DNA of 14,582 nucleotides from CAZMCH01 sp964564735 (lineage in GTDB: Bacteria; Poribacteria; DTPJ01), in assembly GCA_964564735.1 (NCBI GenBank), contig CAZMCH010000102.1, positions 1 through 14,582 on the forward strand. The letters are read 5' to 3'. Position 1 is the stretch's first letter. Each line of letters begins with the position of its first letter. Of the stretch, positions 1-5,805 are shown one piece after another. A program made the position numbers and the translations under genes. Below the pieces are notes generated by a model. The model did no database searches. It saw only the letters and a program-made list of their open reading frames with translations, and had not been told where the DNA came from.

Positions 1-135
1 TAGATTTACAGCTACCGTAGTCTTACCAACTCCGCCTTTTCCACTCATAACGATAATCTTGTATTTTATCTTTGCCATATTGTCTTTTAGGCGAGTATCT
101 TGCTGTTCTCTTTCTTCATCAGTTACTTGGTGCAT
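1..135 (-). CDS. Mrp/NBP35-type P-loop ATPase, N-terminal part, cut by window edge
   Basis: Only the first 45 residues are present; the gene continues past the left edge. After a short polar leader (MHQVTDEEREQQDTRLKDN) comes a hydrophobic beta strand and the deviant Walker A motif SGKGGVGKTT, about residues 31-40, typical of the Mrp/NBP35/ApbC branch of the MinD superfamily. Proteins of this family bind ATP as dimers and carry Fe-S clusters for transfer to target apoproteins; the C-terminal cluster-binding cysteines would lie outside the window. The ATG has a GGAG ribosome site 8 bases upstream, inside the last codons of the preceding ferredoxin-MinD gene, and only 3 bases separate the two genes, so they are probably co-transcribed and translationally coupled. 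The assignment to the Mrp branch rather than plain MinD rests on the leader length and the motif, because the diagnostic C-terminus is missing. Confidence 0.85.
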   Translation of the reverse strand, partial: MHQVTDEEREQQDTRLKDNMAKIKYKIIVMSGKGGVGKTTVAVNL

Positions 136-138
136 ATT

Positions 139-1010
139 TTAATCTCCAACTATGGAATTCCAGATATTTTCTATAATTTTTGATATGTCATTTTGTTTAT
201 ACTCAACAAATGGAATCATATTAACAACAGACTCAACTATTTCTCTTGAAAATGGTATCATTCCCGATACTTTTAAATTCTTTTTTTCACATATATACTT
301 TATTTTGTCTGAATTTTCCTCATTCAGATCAAATTTGTTTATTACAACCCTTGTATCAATATTAAAGTGTGATGCTACCTCAATCATCCTTTCCATATCA
401 TGGATTCCTGATAATGTAGGCTCTGTAACAATTATCGCTATATTGACGCCTGTCAAAGATGATATTACAGGACATCCAATTCCCGGAGGACCGTCAATCA
501 AAATATAATCTGCTCTTTCTGATTCAGCGATTTTCATAGCCGCTTTTCTTATCTCCGTNNNNNNNNNNTCTCCGTAACTAGCTTGCCTGAGTTTTCCTCA
601 GCAATACCAAGCTTTGCATGGACGAAAGTTCCATATTTGGTGTCTGAGATGAACCAATCACCTGACTGGTTATCCTCCATGATTGCCGCTTCGGCAGGGC
701 AGATGTTACTGCACAGCGCACAACCCTCGCATAATACGGGATCAACGACAAAGTCCTCACTGATTGCGTAAAATCTGCAAGCCTCAACGCATTTCCCGCA
801 TTGGATACATTTTTCCTGATCTATTCTTGCTGTTACCCCTCCGCTAAAATCATGTCTCTCTTTAAGAGTAGGACTCAACAGCAGATAGAGGTTTGCCGCA
901 TCAACATCACAATCAACCATAACCTTATTTTTCGCCAGAGACGCAAAAGAGGCGGTCAGCATCGTTTTTCCTGTGCCACCTTTTCCGCTTACAACTGCAA
1001 TTTGCTTCAT
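139..1010 (-). CDS. Ferredoxin-fused MinD-type ATPase (split by an assembly gap)
   Basis: This is a P-loop ATPase of the MinD/Mrp superfamily with two inserted [4Fe-4S] ferredoxin motifs. The start ATG at 1010 leads to the deviant Walker A SGKGGTGKT at residues 8-16, the VDCDVDAANL region, a first cluster motif with cysteines 68, 71, 74 and 78, and a second with cysteines 94, 97, 100 and 104. After the gap, IDGPPGIGCPV forms the switch II/Walker B region, followed by VTEP and VINK strands. A run of 10 N at 559-568 breaks the frame, but the same 7 bases (TCTCCGT) lie on both sides; removing one copy and the N run gives one open frame of 284 residues, close to the 287-residue paralog at 4915-5778. 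Such proteins are widespread in anaerobes, often in tandem pairs beside NifX-like and DUF5320 genes; a role in Fe-S or metal cofactor handling is inferred, not shown. It lies 25 bases after the ABC permease and 3 bases before the Mrp gene. Confidence 0.9.
559..568. other. Assembly gap (10 N) with duplicated edges
   Basis: Ten N residues sit inside the ferredoxin-MinD gene. The bases before the gap (552-558) and after it (569-575) are identical, TCTCCGT, so the two contigs probably overlap by 7 bases and the gap has no real length. Collapsing the overlap removes 17 bases and keeps the reading frame across the join. Confidence 0.9.
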
Positions 1011-1035
1011 TAAATCTTTCCTTTAGTTAATAAAA

Positions 1036-1773
1036 TTAGACGATCCATCGCTTTTGAATATTTCTTAAACTGATAAGAAATAATCCCAAACAGAAAATTC
1101 CGATCATTACGAAATCAAACCATATCGGCATCAGGTGTTGTCCTTCAAAGGCTTTATGCAATATATCAACACCATAGGTTAATGGAAAAATATAGGATAA
1201 GGGTCGCAGAAAAATAGGCAATTTTACAATAGGAAAAAACAACCCACATAAGAAAATCATTGGAAATCGGAAGAAATTGGAAAAAGTCTGCGCCTCAAAA
1301 ACCTCGCTTACTGATACAGCTATAAATAAGCCCAAAAAAGTTGATGATATAGCGATCAATATAATTGCAGGCAATGCCATAGCCCACACGATTCCAGAGA
1401 GATCAGCCAAAAAAACAGCAATTATAATCGGTATAAATGCGTTCAATGCGCCAAAAATTATAGCCCCTGATGTCTTGGCTAACATCAACAAATTTAACGG
1501 AATTGGCGCCAATAATAGCCTTTCAAACGACCTGCTTTTCTTCTCAAACGTAACCGTTACAGCCAGCATTGAGGTCGTCCCAAAGAGAACGGATACTGAC
1601 ACAACCCCCGCCAAGATATTTGGAATACTCTCCAATCCGGAGCCGGATTTGACGAAAAACATCCCCATCCATGCCAGCGGAAAAACCAAACCCCAACTTA
1701 TGTTCGGCGGTTTGAGGTAATAAGTCTTCATGTCTTTGAGCAAAATATTCCAGAAGGCAATCCAGTTTTTCAT
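1036..1773 (-). CDS. ABC-2 type transporter permease
   Basis: A 245-residue integral membrane protein, the permease partner of the ATPase encoded immediately upstream. About six hydrophobic segments can be read, near residues 25-43, 53-76, 98-122, 128-155, 166-186 and 213-236, with charged linkers such as FEKKSRSFERLL after the second. That layout, with the conserved GLFFPIxxLP stretch and PLTYGVDIL near the C-terminal third, is typical of ABC-2 exporters (drug, polysaccharide or sodium export types). The ATG overlaps the ATPase stop by four bases (ATGA), so the two are translationally coupled and should form one complex in the cytoplasmic membrane. The substrate cannot be told from sequence; the operon context (ArsR, Cys-rich protein, methyltransferase) allows a metal- or toxin-related export role, but that is inference. 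Confidence 0.9.
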   Translation of the reverse strand: MKNWIAFWNILLKDMKTYYLKPPNISWGLVFPLAWMGMFFVKSGSGLESIPNILAGVVSVSVLFGTTSMLAVTVTFEKKSRSFERLLLAPIPLNLLMLAKTSGAIIFGALNAFIPIIIAVFLADLSGIVWAMALPAIILIAISSTFLGLFIAVSVSEVFEAQTFSNFFRFPMIFLCGLFFPIVKLPIFLRPLSYIFPLTYGVDILHKAFEGQHLMPIWFDFVMIGIFCLGLFLISLRNIQKRWIV

Positions 1774-2759
1774 GCTTTCCCTCCTGCTTTTTCCTTTTCC
1801 TTTTTCATCGCTTCCGCCTTTATATCAGTAATTTTTACAAAAACATCCTCCAGTGATGGTCTAACTTTGCGCGCTTCGGTAACTTCTACGCCCTGATCCT
1901 CAAAAAATCGCACTAATGGAGCGACAAGAATGGGCTGTCCTCTTTGTATCTGAACTATCTCATTAGAGATAAGCTCACATTCCATATCGGGAAAATCTAA
2001 TTCAATTTTACTGCATAAATCGGCTGAGGCTTTTGATACAGTGAACTGAACCACATAGCGTCCCTTGACCTGTTGTAAGAGATTCTCAACTGAGTCAATC
2101 CTCACAATCTTCCCTGATACGATAAAGGCGATCCTTTGGCAAAGCCTTTCTGCTTCCTCTATATAGTGTGTTGTAAGGAATATCGTCTTTCCTGAGTTGT
2201 TAAGCTCAATAATAAGCTGTCGGATCAGGCGTGTGCTTGCAACATCAATACCTGTAGTCGGCTCATCTAGGAATAAAATCGGAGGATCATGGATGATTCC
2301 GGCGGCAATGACGAGTTTTCGTTTCATGCCTTTGGAATATCCCGCAAATTTTCGTCCTCCCGCTTCTGTCAGGCTAAATTTTTCCAGTAATTCATGGGCT
2401 TTTTTCTCACGATCTTGTTTTTTCATCCCATATAACGCCCCGCAAAAACAAAGGTTCTCAAATCCCGTCAGTTCAGTATATAGATTGCTTTCATCAGGCA
2501 CAACGCCCATTAAATGCTGTGCAGATTTGACATTTTTTGAGCAATCTATATCAGCGATATGGATTTTCCCTTCGTCAGGTCTGGCAAGACCGGTCAGCAT
2601 AATAATCGTGGTGGTTTTTCCGGCACCGTTTGGACCCAAAAAGCCAAATAACTCGCCTTCTTTTATCTCAAAGCTGATCCCGTCAACAGCGCGGACTTCA
2701 TCATAATTTTTAGTCAAGGAAGAAACTGATATTGCGTTCTGCATTTCCCATCCAGACAT
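1770..2759 (-). CDS. ABC transporter ATP-binding protein
   Basis: A 329-residue ATPase of the CcmA/NatA-like family that energises the ABC-2 permease encoded next. Visible motifs in order: Walker A GPNGAGKT at residues 42-49, a Q-loop region reading VVPDESNLYTELT near 86-98, signature YSKGMKRK at 141-148, Walker B ILFLDEPT at 161-168 and the switch histidine in TTHY at 198. The PDE-for-Q replacement in the Q-loop is common in this exporter branch. Residues after about 225 form the extra C-terminal domain of these ATPases, with the end motif RPSLEDVFVKIT near 300-311. The start is uncertain: the ATG at 2759 has no clear ribosome site, while an in-frame ATG five codons on (MQNAISVSSLTKNY) has a purine-rich GGATGGG close before it and would give a more usual N-terminus. 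It lies 27 bases after the methyltransferase gene. Confidence 0.93.
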   Translation of the reverse strand: MSGWEMQNAISVSSLTKNYDEVRAVDGISFEIKEGELFGFLGPNGAGKTTTIIMLTGLARPDEGKIHIADIDCSKNVKSAQHLMGVVPDESNLYTELTGFENLCFCGALYGMKKQDREKKAHELLEKFSLTEAGGRKFAGYSKGMKRKLVIAAGIIHDPPILFLDEPTTGIDVASTRLIRQLIIELNNSGKTIFLTTHYIEEAERLCQRIAFIVSGKIVRIDSVENLLQQVKGRYVVQFTVSKASADLCSKIELDFPDMECELISNEIVQIQRGQPILVAPLVRFFEDQGVEVTEARKVRPSLEDVFVKITDIKAEAMKKEKEKAGGKA

Positions 2760-2786
2760 TGAGCTTGAAACATCAATTTAAATCTT

Positions 2787-3416
2787 TCAATTACCTTTTC
2801 TGAATAAAAGCCAAATACCCAGACCGGCTTGTGAACTTTCTGGATCAGGCTCTCCATCACCAGCTATCTCAAAATCCGCTAGTCCTGCATCATTCGCAAG
2901 TTGTCGGAAGGTATCAGGGCTACGAGCATCTTGAAAACGCTTATATGCTTCGGGACCTTCTTTCTTCATTCCCTCATGCCTGCGTCTGGTAAATTCCTGT
3001 CTTGCCCATTGAGGATATGAAGCACCCAAGCCTCCGCCTATCATAGCCTTTCCGCCGGGAGACAAAATGCGAAAAACTTCTCGTAATCCCTGTGCCTTGT
3101 CGTTCCAGAAGAAGATAGAACCCCTGCTTACAACCAAATCTATACAATTATCTGGTAATGGAATATCCTCAGCCATTGCTTTGATAGCAATGATACGTTT
3201 ATCAAGTTCTACTCTTTTTGCTTCACTCAAAGCCTTTTGCAGAGCATCTTGGTTTGGATCTATCATCACTATCGTGCTAGTAGTTCGTTCTGCCAGAGAA
3301 AATCCAACCCCACCGGCACCAGACCCTAGATCAACCCATACGCCTTCTTTGGGATTGCATCTGCAAAGAATTTCCTCTGCAACGGTTTTATAGTAATCTG
3401 GTAATTCTTTATTCAA
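2787..3416 (-). CDS. Class I SAM-dependent methyltransferase
   Basis: A 209-residue Rossmann-fold methyltransferase of the Methyltransf_11/25 type. Motif I is VDLGSGAGG at residues 28-36, the acidic residue that would bind the ribose hydroxyls is D53 in MIDPNQ, and the post-II region reads AEDIPLPDNCIDLVVSRGS at 82-100, followed by FRILSPGGKAMIGGG. Start: the reading frame opens with TTG at 3416, which shares bases with the TGA of the small upstream gene (TTGA), and AGGAAGG lies 10 bases before it; no ATG in frame precedes motif I except later ones, so TTG with translational coupling is the best reading. The N-terminal CRC (residues 18-20) is notable, but the conserved cysteine pattern of arsenite methyltransferase ArsM is not evident. 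The target (small molecule, lipid or protein) is unknown; context ties it to the ABC exporter and the ArsR operon. Confidence 0.88.
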   Translation of the reverse strand: MNKELPDYYKTVAEEILCRCNPKEGVWVDLGSGAGGVGFSLAERTTSTIVMIDPNQDALQKALSEAKRVELDKRIIAIKAMAEDIPLPDNCIDLVVSRGSIFFWNDKAQGLREVFRILSPGGKAMIGGGLGASYPQWARQEFTRRRHEGMKKEGPEAYKRFQDARSPDTFRQLANDAGLADFEIAGDGEPDPESSQAGLGIWLLFRKGN

Positions 3417-3547
3417 TTCAAAACATCCTTCCTCTTTTGCTGAAACTCCTCGTTGCTTATTTCTCCTAGTGAATATCTTCTTTCCAAAATCTCCAAAGCA
3501 TTCTTATTTTTATCAACTTCATTAAATGATTCAAGATTCTTTTTCAT
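3413..3547 (-). CDS. Small SHOCT-like protein, 44 residues
   Basis: A short frame from ATG 3547 to TGA 3413-3415 encodes 44 residues. Residues 18-43 (ALEILERRYSLGEISNEEF and onward) resemble the SHOCT short C-terminal domain, whose hallmark is a helix, a YxxGEIxxEEF turn and a second helix. SHOCT modules usually end a longer, often membrane-anchored protein; here the module is nearly the whole protein, since an in-frame TAG lies two codons before the ATG. Its stop overlaps the TTG start of the methyltransferase, and the gene carries that start's ribosome site (AGGAAGG), so translation of this peptide may set translation of the enzyme. No clear ribosome site of its own is seen, which lowers confidence. 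It begins 24 bases after the cupin gene. It could be a degraded remnant kept only for coupling. Confidence 0.6.
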   Translation of the reverse strand: MKKNLESFNEVDKNKNALEILERRYSLGEISNEEFQQKRKDVLN

Positions 3548-3571
3548 TTGCTAAAATTTTATCCATTTTTT

Positions 3572-3874
3572 TTATTTTTCTATCTGTATACCCATCATTT
3601 TTACGCCATTTTCTGTTTTCATAGAGAATATAGCAGGTTCTGAGATAACGCATTGCCCCTCTTTCAAAATGGCATTTTGATTATTAATATTTATATCAAC
3701 AGTTCCCTCAATAACAAAGAAAATTACATGAGAATCCATTTCACAGGTCGGCATTTTCCCTCCCCGTGGCAATTCAATGATTCTTGCCTTAAATTCGTCT
3801 GTTTTGTAAAATACGTTCTTATCCCTTTCTTCGTATGGATAAGACTTCATAGCCTTGATGTCAAATATTTGCAT
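3572..3874 (-). CDS. Small single-domain cupin protein
   Basis: A 100-residue protein with the cupin_2 beta-barrel layout: LPRGGKMPTCEMDSHVIFFV (residues 35-54) fits cupin motif 1 and the following IEGTVDININNQ fits the G(T/E)xxxxxxN turn; motif 2 is AIFSMKTENGVKMMGIQI near 81-98. The usual metal-binding histidines of motif 1 are mostly absent; only H49 remains, with C44 and E45 nearby, and motif 2 has no histidine. It may therefore bind a ligand or metal in a non-standard way, or none. AAGGGATT lies about 7 bases before the ATG and serves as ribosome site. It follows the Cys-rich gene by 92 bases that contain an 11-bp hairpin and precedes the SHOCT-like gene. Small cupins next to regulators often sense or bind small molecules; the ligand is unknown here. 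Confidence 0.82.
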   Translation of the reverse strand: MQIFDIKAMKSYPYEERDKNVFYKTDEFKARIIELPRGGKMPTCEMDSHVIFFVIEGTVDININNQNAILKEGQCVISEPAIFSMKTENGVKMMGIQIEK

Positions 3875-3896
3875 GTTTCTAATCCCTTAACAGATC

Positions 3897-3930
3897 GCTA
3901 TCCAATCCTATTTTTTTATGATTGGATAGC
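3897..3930. other. Intergenic hairpin, 11-bp perfect stem
   Basis: GCTATCCAATC (3897-3907) and GATTGGATAGC (3920-3930) are exact reverse complements with a 12-base A/T loop. It lies between the Cys-rich and cupin genes. On the transcribed minus strand no T-run follows the stem, so a classical intrinsic terminator is unlikely; an mRNA processing or stability element, or a binding site, is possible. Confidence 0.6.
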
Positions 3931-3966
3931 AATCCTCAAAGCGGTTAAATACCTTTATAATTATAT

Positions 3967-4107
3967 TTATTCTTTTGGTTTATCTTTGGGTTTATCCTCG
4001 CATGGATGTTTGCCCTTAGCTTCTGGATGACACTCTTTTATCTGTTCAGGAGTGCATTTCTTTGGTTCTTTTCCTTTTGAACAGCATTTGGAATTCTCTT
4101 TACACAT
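3967..4107 (-). CDS. Cys-rich 46-residue protein, putative metal binder
   Basis: A short frame from ATG 4107 to TAA 3967-3969 encodes 46 residues: six cysteines (2, 8, 9, 18, 26, 36), two histidines (27, 34) and many lysines, with no hydrophobic core. The pattern CxxxxxCC, then CTPEQIKECH, then HPC, looks like a small metal-binding or metal-chaperone peptide, although I do not recognise a named family. A strong ribosome site (AGAGAGGTG) ends 7 bases before the ATG, inside the arsR 3' end, and the start overlaps the arsR stop by eight bases. Close coupling to an ArsR regulator supports a link with metal or metalloid response. The lysine- and proline-rich tail (CEDKPKDKPKE) is probably disordered. 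Composition alone gives the metal-binding idea; no ligand is shown. Confidence 0.75.
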   Translation of the reverse strand: MCKENSKCCSKGKEPKKCTPEQIKECHPEAKGKHPCEDKPKDKPKE

Positions 4108-4384
4108 TGTCTTTCACCTCTCTTGATGTTAATTCAAGAATTAAGTTGGCACATTCTTGAAATCGCTGGGTAACCAACTCATAGTGAACCCAGTAGCCCT
4201 TTTTTACTCCGACAACCAGACCAGCATTTTCAAGTATGCTGAGATGCTGTGATATTGCCGGCTGAGACATACCAATCTTATTCACAAGGGCATTGACGCA
4301 TAAAGAGCGCTCAGACAAAAGCTTTATTATTTCCAGCCTTGTCTCGTTTGATAGTGCCTTAAAAACTTTAACAGCGTTTTCCAT
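4100..4384 (-). CDS. ArsR-family winged-helix repressor
   Basis: A 94-residue DNA-binding regulator. It opens with the typical FKALSNETRLEIIKLLSE helix pair (residues 8-25), has the helix-turn-helix MSQPAISQHLSILENAGLV at 39-57 and the wing VVGVKKGYWVHYEL at 57-70. Members repress their own operon and leave DNA on binding metal, metalloid or another signal. The classical ELCVCDL metal motif of ArsR/SmtB is reduced to SLCVNAL, leaving one cysteine there (C29); the only other cysteine is C78 in the last helix, so inducer sensing may differ from textbook arsenite or cadmium sites. The gene is the first of a long same-strand series reaching the left edge. A promoter with the -10 box overlapping a perfect 12-bp inverted repeat lies just upstream, consistent with autorepression. 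Confidence 0.93.
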   Translation of the reverse strand: MENAVKVFKALSNETRLEIIKLLSERSLCVNALVNKIGMSQPAISQHLSILENAGLVVGVKKGYWVHYELVTQRFQECANLILELTSREVKDNV

Positions 4385-4401
4385 GCTTAAAATCCACCAT
4401 G

Positions 4402-4435
4402 AGTATATAAGTATATAACAATTTACTTATATACT
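4402..4435 (-). promoter_or_regulatory. Probable ArsR operator, perfect 12-bp inverted repeat
   Basis: AGTATATAAGTA (4402-4413) and TACTTATATACT (4424-4435) are exact reverse complements with a 10-base spacer. The repeat lies 17 bases upstream of the arsR ATG and its distal arm overlaps the -10 hexamer, the classic place for a winged-helix repressor to block transcription. ArsR dimers commonly bind AT-rich inverted repeats of this type. Confidence 0.75.
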
Positions 4436-4461
4436 GTAACACAAGAAAAACGCGTTGTCAA
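4433..4461 (-). promoter_or_regulatory. arsR operon promoter
   Basis: Reading on the minus strand, a consensus -35 TTGACA (4456-4461) is followed after 17 bases by TACAGT (4433-4438), matching four of six -10 positions. The start of transcription would fall inside the inverted repeat that probably binds ArsR. Confidence 0.65.
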
Positions 4462-4493
4462 TGAAAATCATAACTCTACTTGCATTTTTCTCA

Positions 4494-4925
4494 TCATAAT
4501 TTCCCCTCAAGCCAACCTATTTGGACATTTGTTTTGGGATTAAGATTTGGCGCATAGGGCTTTATATCAATCAATGGCGTTCCGTCAATGGTGTCTATAC
4601 CCTCAACAAAAAGGATATTCTTTTCACGTATCAGCAATCTTACTACGGACAAACCCAATTGGTTCGGTCTTCTCGGCGACCTTGTGGAAAATACACCCTT
4701 GACGTTTTCATCATGCGGAGTTTTGACTTTTAGGCTATATCCCTCTGACTTATGAAATCTAAAAATGATAATTATATGAGAAAAGCCATCTATATCATCA
4801 AGTCCTTCTTCATATTCTTCAAAAATCTCTATTCTGCCAATACTATTAGAGGCAATTGACTGATGTGGTGTTTCCTCTTTTGTTTTGAATGGTGTATGGA
4901 TTATACCTATCGGTTCAATTTCCAT
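4494..4925 (-). CDS. trmO: TrmO-family tRNA methyltransferase (YaeB/UPF0066)
   Basis: A 143-residue protein of the TsaA/YaeB family. In Escherichia coli TrmO puts the N6-methyl group on threonylcarbamoyladenosine at tRNA position 37, using SAM. The family signature GVFSTRSPRRPNQLGLS is at residues 77-93, DGFSHIIIIFRFH at 46-58, and DGTPLIDIKPYAP at 114-126. The length equals the compact single-domain form common in archaea and anaerobic bacteria rather than the longer E. coli form (about 235 residues). The ATG lies inside the 3' end of the ferredoxin-MinD gene (11-base overlap), so the two are translated together. Compact members often sit beside metal- or cofactor-related genes, and some may act on other substrates, so the tRNA reaction is a family-based assignment. 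It ends 58 bases before the arsR promoter. Confidence 0.88.
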   Translation of the reverse strand: MEIEPIGIIHTPFKTKEETPHQSIASNSIGRIEIFEEYEEGLDDIDGFSHIIIIFRFHKSEGYSLKVKTPHDENVKGVFSTRSPRRPNQLGLSVVRLLIREKNILFVEGIDTIDGTPLIDIKPYAPNLNPKTNVQIGWLEGKL

Positions 4926-5778
4926 TTTTGCATATATCCTTTATTTGATCAAACATATCCTGAAACTTATTGGCATAATCTCTATTTTTTTTGACTATCG
5001 GTATGCCTTTAGAATAAAGAGAAGCGACCTGCCTATCAAATGGTATCTCCATGAGTATCGGTATATTATTTTCTTTGCAGAATAAGCTAACCTTTTCATC
5101 GCCTATATCAGACCTGTTGATCACAACACCCGAAGGAATACCCAATTTATTCAATACCTCGACAGCCAAAGAGAGATCATTTAGTCCAAATGGTGTTGGC
5201 TCAGTTACAAGGATGCAAAAATCGCTTCCATTTACAGATGCGATAACAGGACAGGATGTCCCAGGTGGAGCATCAATTATGGTTGTCCTTGCAGGATTGA
5301 TATATTCTTTTACCTGTCTAATCAAATTGGGTGACGCTATCTCGCCAATATTAAGTTTTCCATGAATGAATTGAATATCTCCACAATCACCAACCTCAAT
5401 TATGCCGATCTCCTTGTCTATTTCGCTTATGGCATTCTCAGGACAAAGAAGCATACAAGCACTGCAACTATGACAGAGATGGTCAAATATTAAAACGCTT
5501 CCGTTTATATCTTCTGATTTTGTTATAACAGCAATGGCATTATAGGCGCATACTTCCTGACACCTTCCACAATAAGTGCATTTTGATTCGTCAACTTCTG
5601 GAATAGGGACGTTGGCTTTTATCCTTCTCTTTATAACTGGATTCATAAACAAATGAGCATTAGGCTCTTCAACATCGCAGTCCAGCAATTGAATAGTGCC
5701 ACGTATTGATAGGGCTAGATTTGTGGCAACTGTTGTTTTTCCTGTTCCACCTTTTCCGCTTGCTACTGAGATAATCAT
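4915..5778 (-). CDS. Ferredoxin-fused MinD-type ATPase, intact paralog
   Basis: A 287-residue P-loop ATPase with two [4Fe-4S] motifs inserted after the first Rossmann strands. Deviant Walker A ASGKGGTGKTT at residues 6-16; LLDCDVEEPNAHLF at 31-44; first cluster cysteines 67, 70, 73 and 77; second cluster cysteines 102, 105, 108 and 112; IDAPPGTSCPV at 168-178; VTEP at 191-194. It is a paralog of the gap-split gene at 139-1010, with the same domain order and almost the same length. Ferredoxin-MinD proteins are thought to couple ATP hydrolysis to Fe-S cluster movement or electron delivery, but the precise role is not settled. It starts 27 bases after the NifX-like gene and overlaps trmO by 11 bases. 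The ATG at 5778 directly precedes the nucleotide-binding strand, as expected for this family. Confidence 0.92.
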   Translation of the reverse strand: MIISVASGKGGTGKTTVATNLALSIRGTIQLLDCDVEEPNAHLFMNPVIKRRIKANVPIPEVDESKCTYCGRCQEVCAYNAIAVITKSEDINGSVLIFDHLCHSCSACMLLCPENAISEIDKEIGIIEVGDCGDIQFIHGKLNIGEIASPNLIRQVKEYINPARTTIIDAPPGTSCPVIASVNGSDFCILVTEPTPFGLNDLSLAVEVLNKLGIPSGVVINRSDIGDEKVSLFCKENNIPILMEIPFDRQVASLYSKGIPIVKKNRDYANKFQDMFDQIKDICKNGN

Positions 5779-5805
5779 ATAAAAAATACCTCGTCTATTT
5801 CCGAT

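Noticed and set aside
549..787. Frameshift or pseudogene in the left ferredoxin-MinD gene
   Set aside because: The break is caused by the 10-N gap and a 7-base duplicated edge; the frame is restored when the edges are merged.
2197..2706. Long plus-strand frame opposite the ABC ATPase
   Set aside because: It is an antisense shadow of a gene with complete ABC motifs.
2787..3416. Arsenite methyltransferase ArsM next to ArsR
   Set aside because: The protein is shorter than ArsM and its cysteines (18, 20 and 91) do not show the conserved arsenic-binding arrangement.
3897..3930. Intrinsic terminator ending an arsR/Cys-rich unit
   Set aside because: The stem is perfect, but no T-run follows it on the transcribed strand, so it is listed only as a hairpin.
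3653..4030. Plus-strand frame of 125 codons across the cupin and Cys-rich genes
   Set aside because: It runs antisense to two better-supported genes, includes intergenic DNA and shows no family motif or ribosome site.
4462..4471. Fur box upstream of arsR (TGAAAATCAT)
   Set aside because: Only one half matches; the second half reads AACTC instead of TTTCA, so it is likely chance.
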